Assembly: GCA_021390615.1 (NCBI GenBank)
Contig: JAJEJU010000022.1
Coordinates: forward strand, 372,001 to 436,000
Length of the DNA stretch: 64,000 bases
From: Rhodanobacteraceae bacterium ZG21-1
Lineage (GTDB): Bacteria; Pseudomonadota; Gammaproteobacteria; Xanthomonadales; Rhodanobacteraceae
Direction: 5' to 3'
Positions 63,140 through 64,000 of this stretch are shown here, in pieces. A program made the position numbers and the translations under genes. The notes beneath the pieces are model-generated. The model searched no databases. It was not told the DNA's origin and saw only the letters and a list, made by a program, of their open reading frames with translations. Position 1 is the stretch's first letter, and every line of letters begins with the position of its first letter.

Positions 63140-64000
63140 ATGTCCTTCCGTCCTGCCCGCCTGCTCACCGCCTTGCTGATCGGCACCTGCGTTTCCACCG
63201 TCGCCTTCGCAGCCGCCAGCGCCGCCAGCAGCCAGACGCTGATTTGGCGCGGCGACGTCACCACCGCCCGCGGCGTGGTCAACGACGTCGCCAAGGCATG
63301 GGAGAAATCCGGCCACGGCAAGATCGAACTGCAGCCGTTCAACACCGCCTCCGGCCTCGATGCCGTCACCAGCGGCAAGGCCGACCTGGCCGGCAGCGCG
63401 CGCGCCGGCACCGGCAGCGAAGGCTCGCTCACCTTCACTCCGGTGGCCTGGGACGCCCTGGTGATGGTGACCCACGCGTCCAACCCGGTCAGCAACCTGA
63501 CCCTGGCGCAGCTGCACGACATCTACTACGGCAAGATCACCAACTGGAAGGAGGTCGGCGGCAGCGACCAGCCGATCGACCTGTACGCCGTGGCCAGCCC
63601 TGGCGACGGCGTCGAGTTCAGCCTGCGCAAGCTGCTGTTCGGCCGCGGCAACCAGCCGGTCGCCGCGCCGCGCCTGTACGTCAACACGGTGAAGCTGGAA
63701 GAAGGCGTGGGCATCGACGTGGCCGGCCTCGGCGCCACCACCATGGCCGGCATCCGCGGCAACGCCAAGGTCAAGATCCTGCACATCGACGGCATCGCGC
63801 CGTCGACCGCCAGCGTGAGCGACGGCAGCTATCCGCTGTACACGCCGCTGTACCTGGTGACCAACGCCACCAGCCCGAAGGCCGCCGATGCGCAGGCCTT
63901 CGTCGACTTCGTCAACGGCGACAAGGGCAAGGCGATCCTGCGCCAGCATCAGCTGGTGCCATATCAGGACGGCATCGCGCTGGCCTCGATGGACGCCGGC
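63140..64000 (+). CDS. PstS-like phosphate-binding protein (partial)
   Basis: 287 codons are visible and the frame runs off the window edge. The signal peptide (FRPARLLTALLIGTCVSTVAFAA) precedes a PBP-like domain: SGLDAVTSGKADLAGSARAG and LAQLHDIYYGKITNWKEVGG, the typical periplasmic phosphate-binding signature, and later LYLVTNATSPKAADAQAFVD. Phosphate ABC transporter substrate-binding proteins collect phosphate in the periplasm. The start is chosen by the signal peptide; upstream the codon frame is unsupported. Whether pst transporter genes follow cannot be seen. Confidence 0.85.
   Translation, partial: MSFRPARLLTALLIGTCVSTVAFAAASAASSQTLIWRGDVTTARGVVNDVAKAWEKSGHGKIELQPFNTASGLDAVTSGKADLAGSARAGTGSEGSLTFTPVAWDALVMVTHASNPVSNLTLAQLHDIYYGKITNWKEVGGSDQPIDLYAVASPGDGVEFSLRKLLFGRGNQPVAAPRLYVNTVKLEEGVGIDVAGLGATTMAGIRGNAKVKILHIDGIAPSTASVSDGSYPLYTPLYLVTNATSPKAADAQAFVDFVNGDKGKAILRQHQLVPYQDGIALASMDAG

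Noticed and set aside
1-64000. tRNA, rRNA, integrase or phage genes
   Set aside because: None recognised; the rhs island shows no integrase or tRNA attachment site within the window.

Overview
The window is GC-rich chromosomal DNA from a gammaproteobacterium, most likely of the Xanthomonadales (Rhodanobacteraceae/Xanthomonadaceae type). This is an inference from the gene set: a split adenosylcobalamin-dependent ribonucleotide reductase with a lysine-rich histone-like protein, a FecIR-type TonB receptor locus, DUF2844/DUF3443/DUF3300 proteins and a periplasmic trehalase. No rRNA, tRNA or CRISPR array was recognised.

Layout. 0-11.6 kb is a plus-strand-rich housekeeping and envelope block: cysteine-dioxygenase-like cupin with an FAD/NAD(P)-binding partner, cardiolipin synthase, a secreted alpha/beta hydrolase, small proteins, a DUF3300 lipoprotein, a KirBac potassium channel, an SDR oxidoreductase, a VOC protein and TrmO. 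11.7-18.1 kb (minus) holds trehalase and a sigma factor-FecR-TonB receptor surface-signalling unit. 18.7-23.9 kb (plus) is a DUF2844-DUF3443-autotransporter run; both larger proteins carry paired D[TS]G motifs like pepsin-type aspartic peptidases. 24-29.3 kb holds secreted proteins, an OmpA-like protein, the RNA 2'-phosphotransferase KptA and a DUF4291 protein.

29.3-53.1 kb is the accessory centrepiece: a roughly 19 kb giant RHS/YD-repeat polymorphic-toxin gene (minus) with tandem jelly-roll-like modules, a LysM domain and a variable C-terminal tip, followed within 2 bp by a probable immunity gene. Downstream is an AT-richer array of orphan immunity-like genes, two rhs fragments copied from the same internal segment of the giant gene, and a 778 bp element with long inverted ends that encloses one small gene and ends exactly where one rhs fragment begins. 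This array is the most unusual part of the window.

54-64 kb returns to ordinary DNA: a Tat-exported phospholipase C-type phosphoesterase, a membrane protein and YCII protein, nrdJa-histone-nrdJb with a good NrdR box upstream, and the start of a PstS-like phosphate-binding protein that runs off the right edge.
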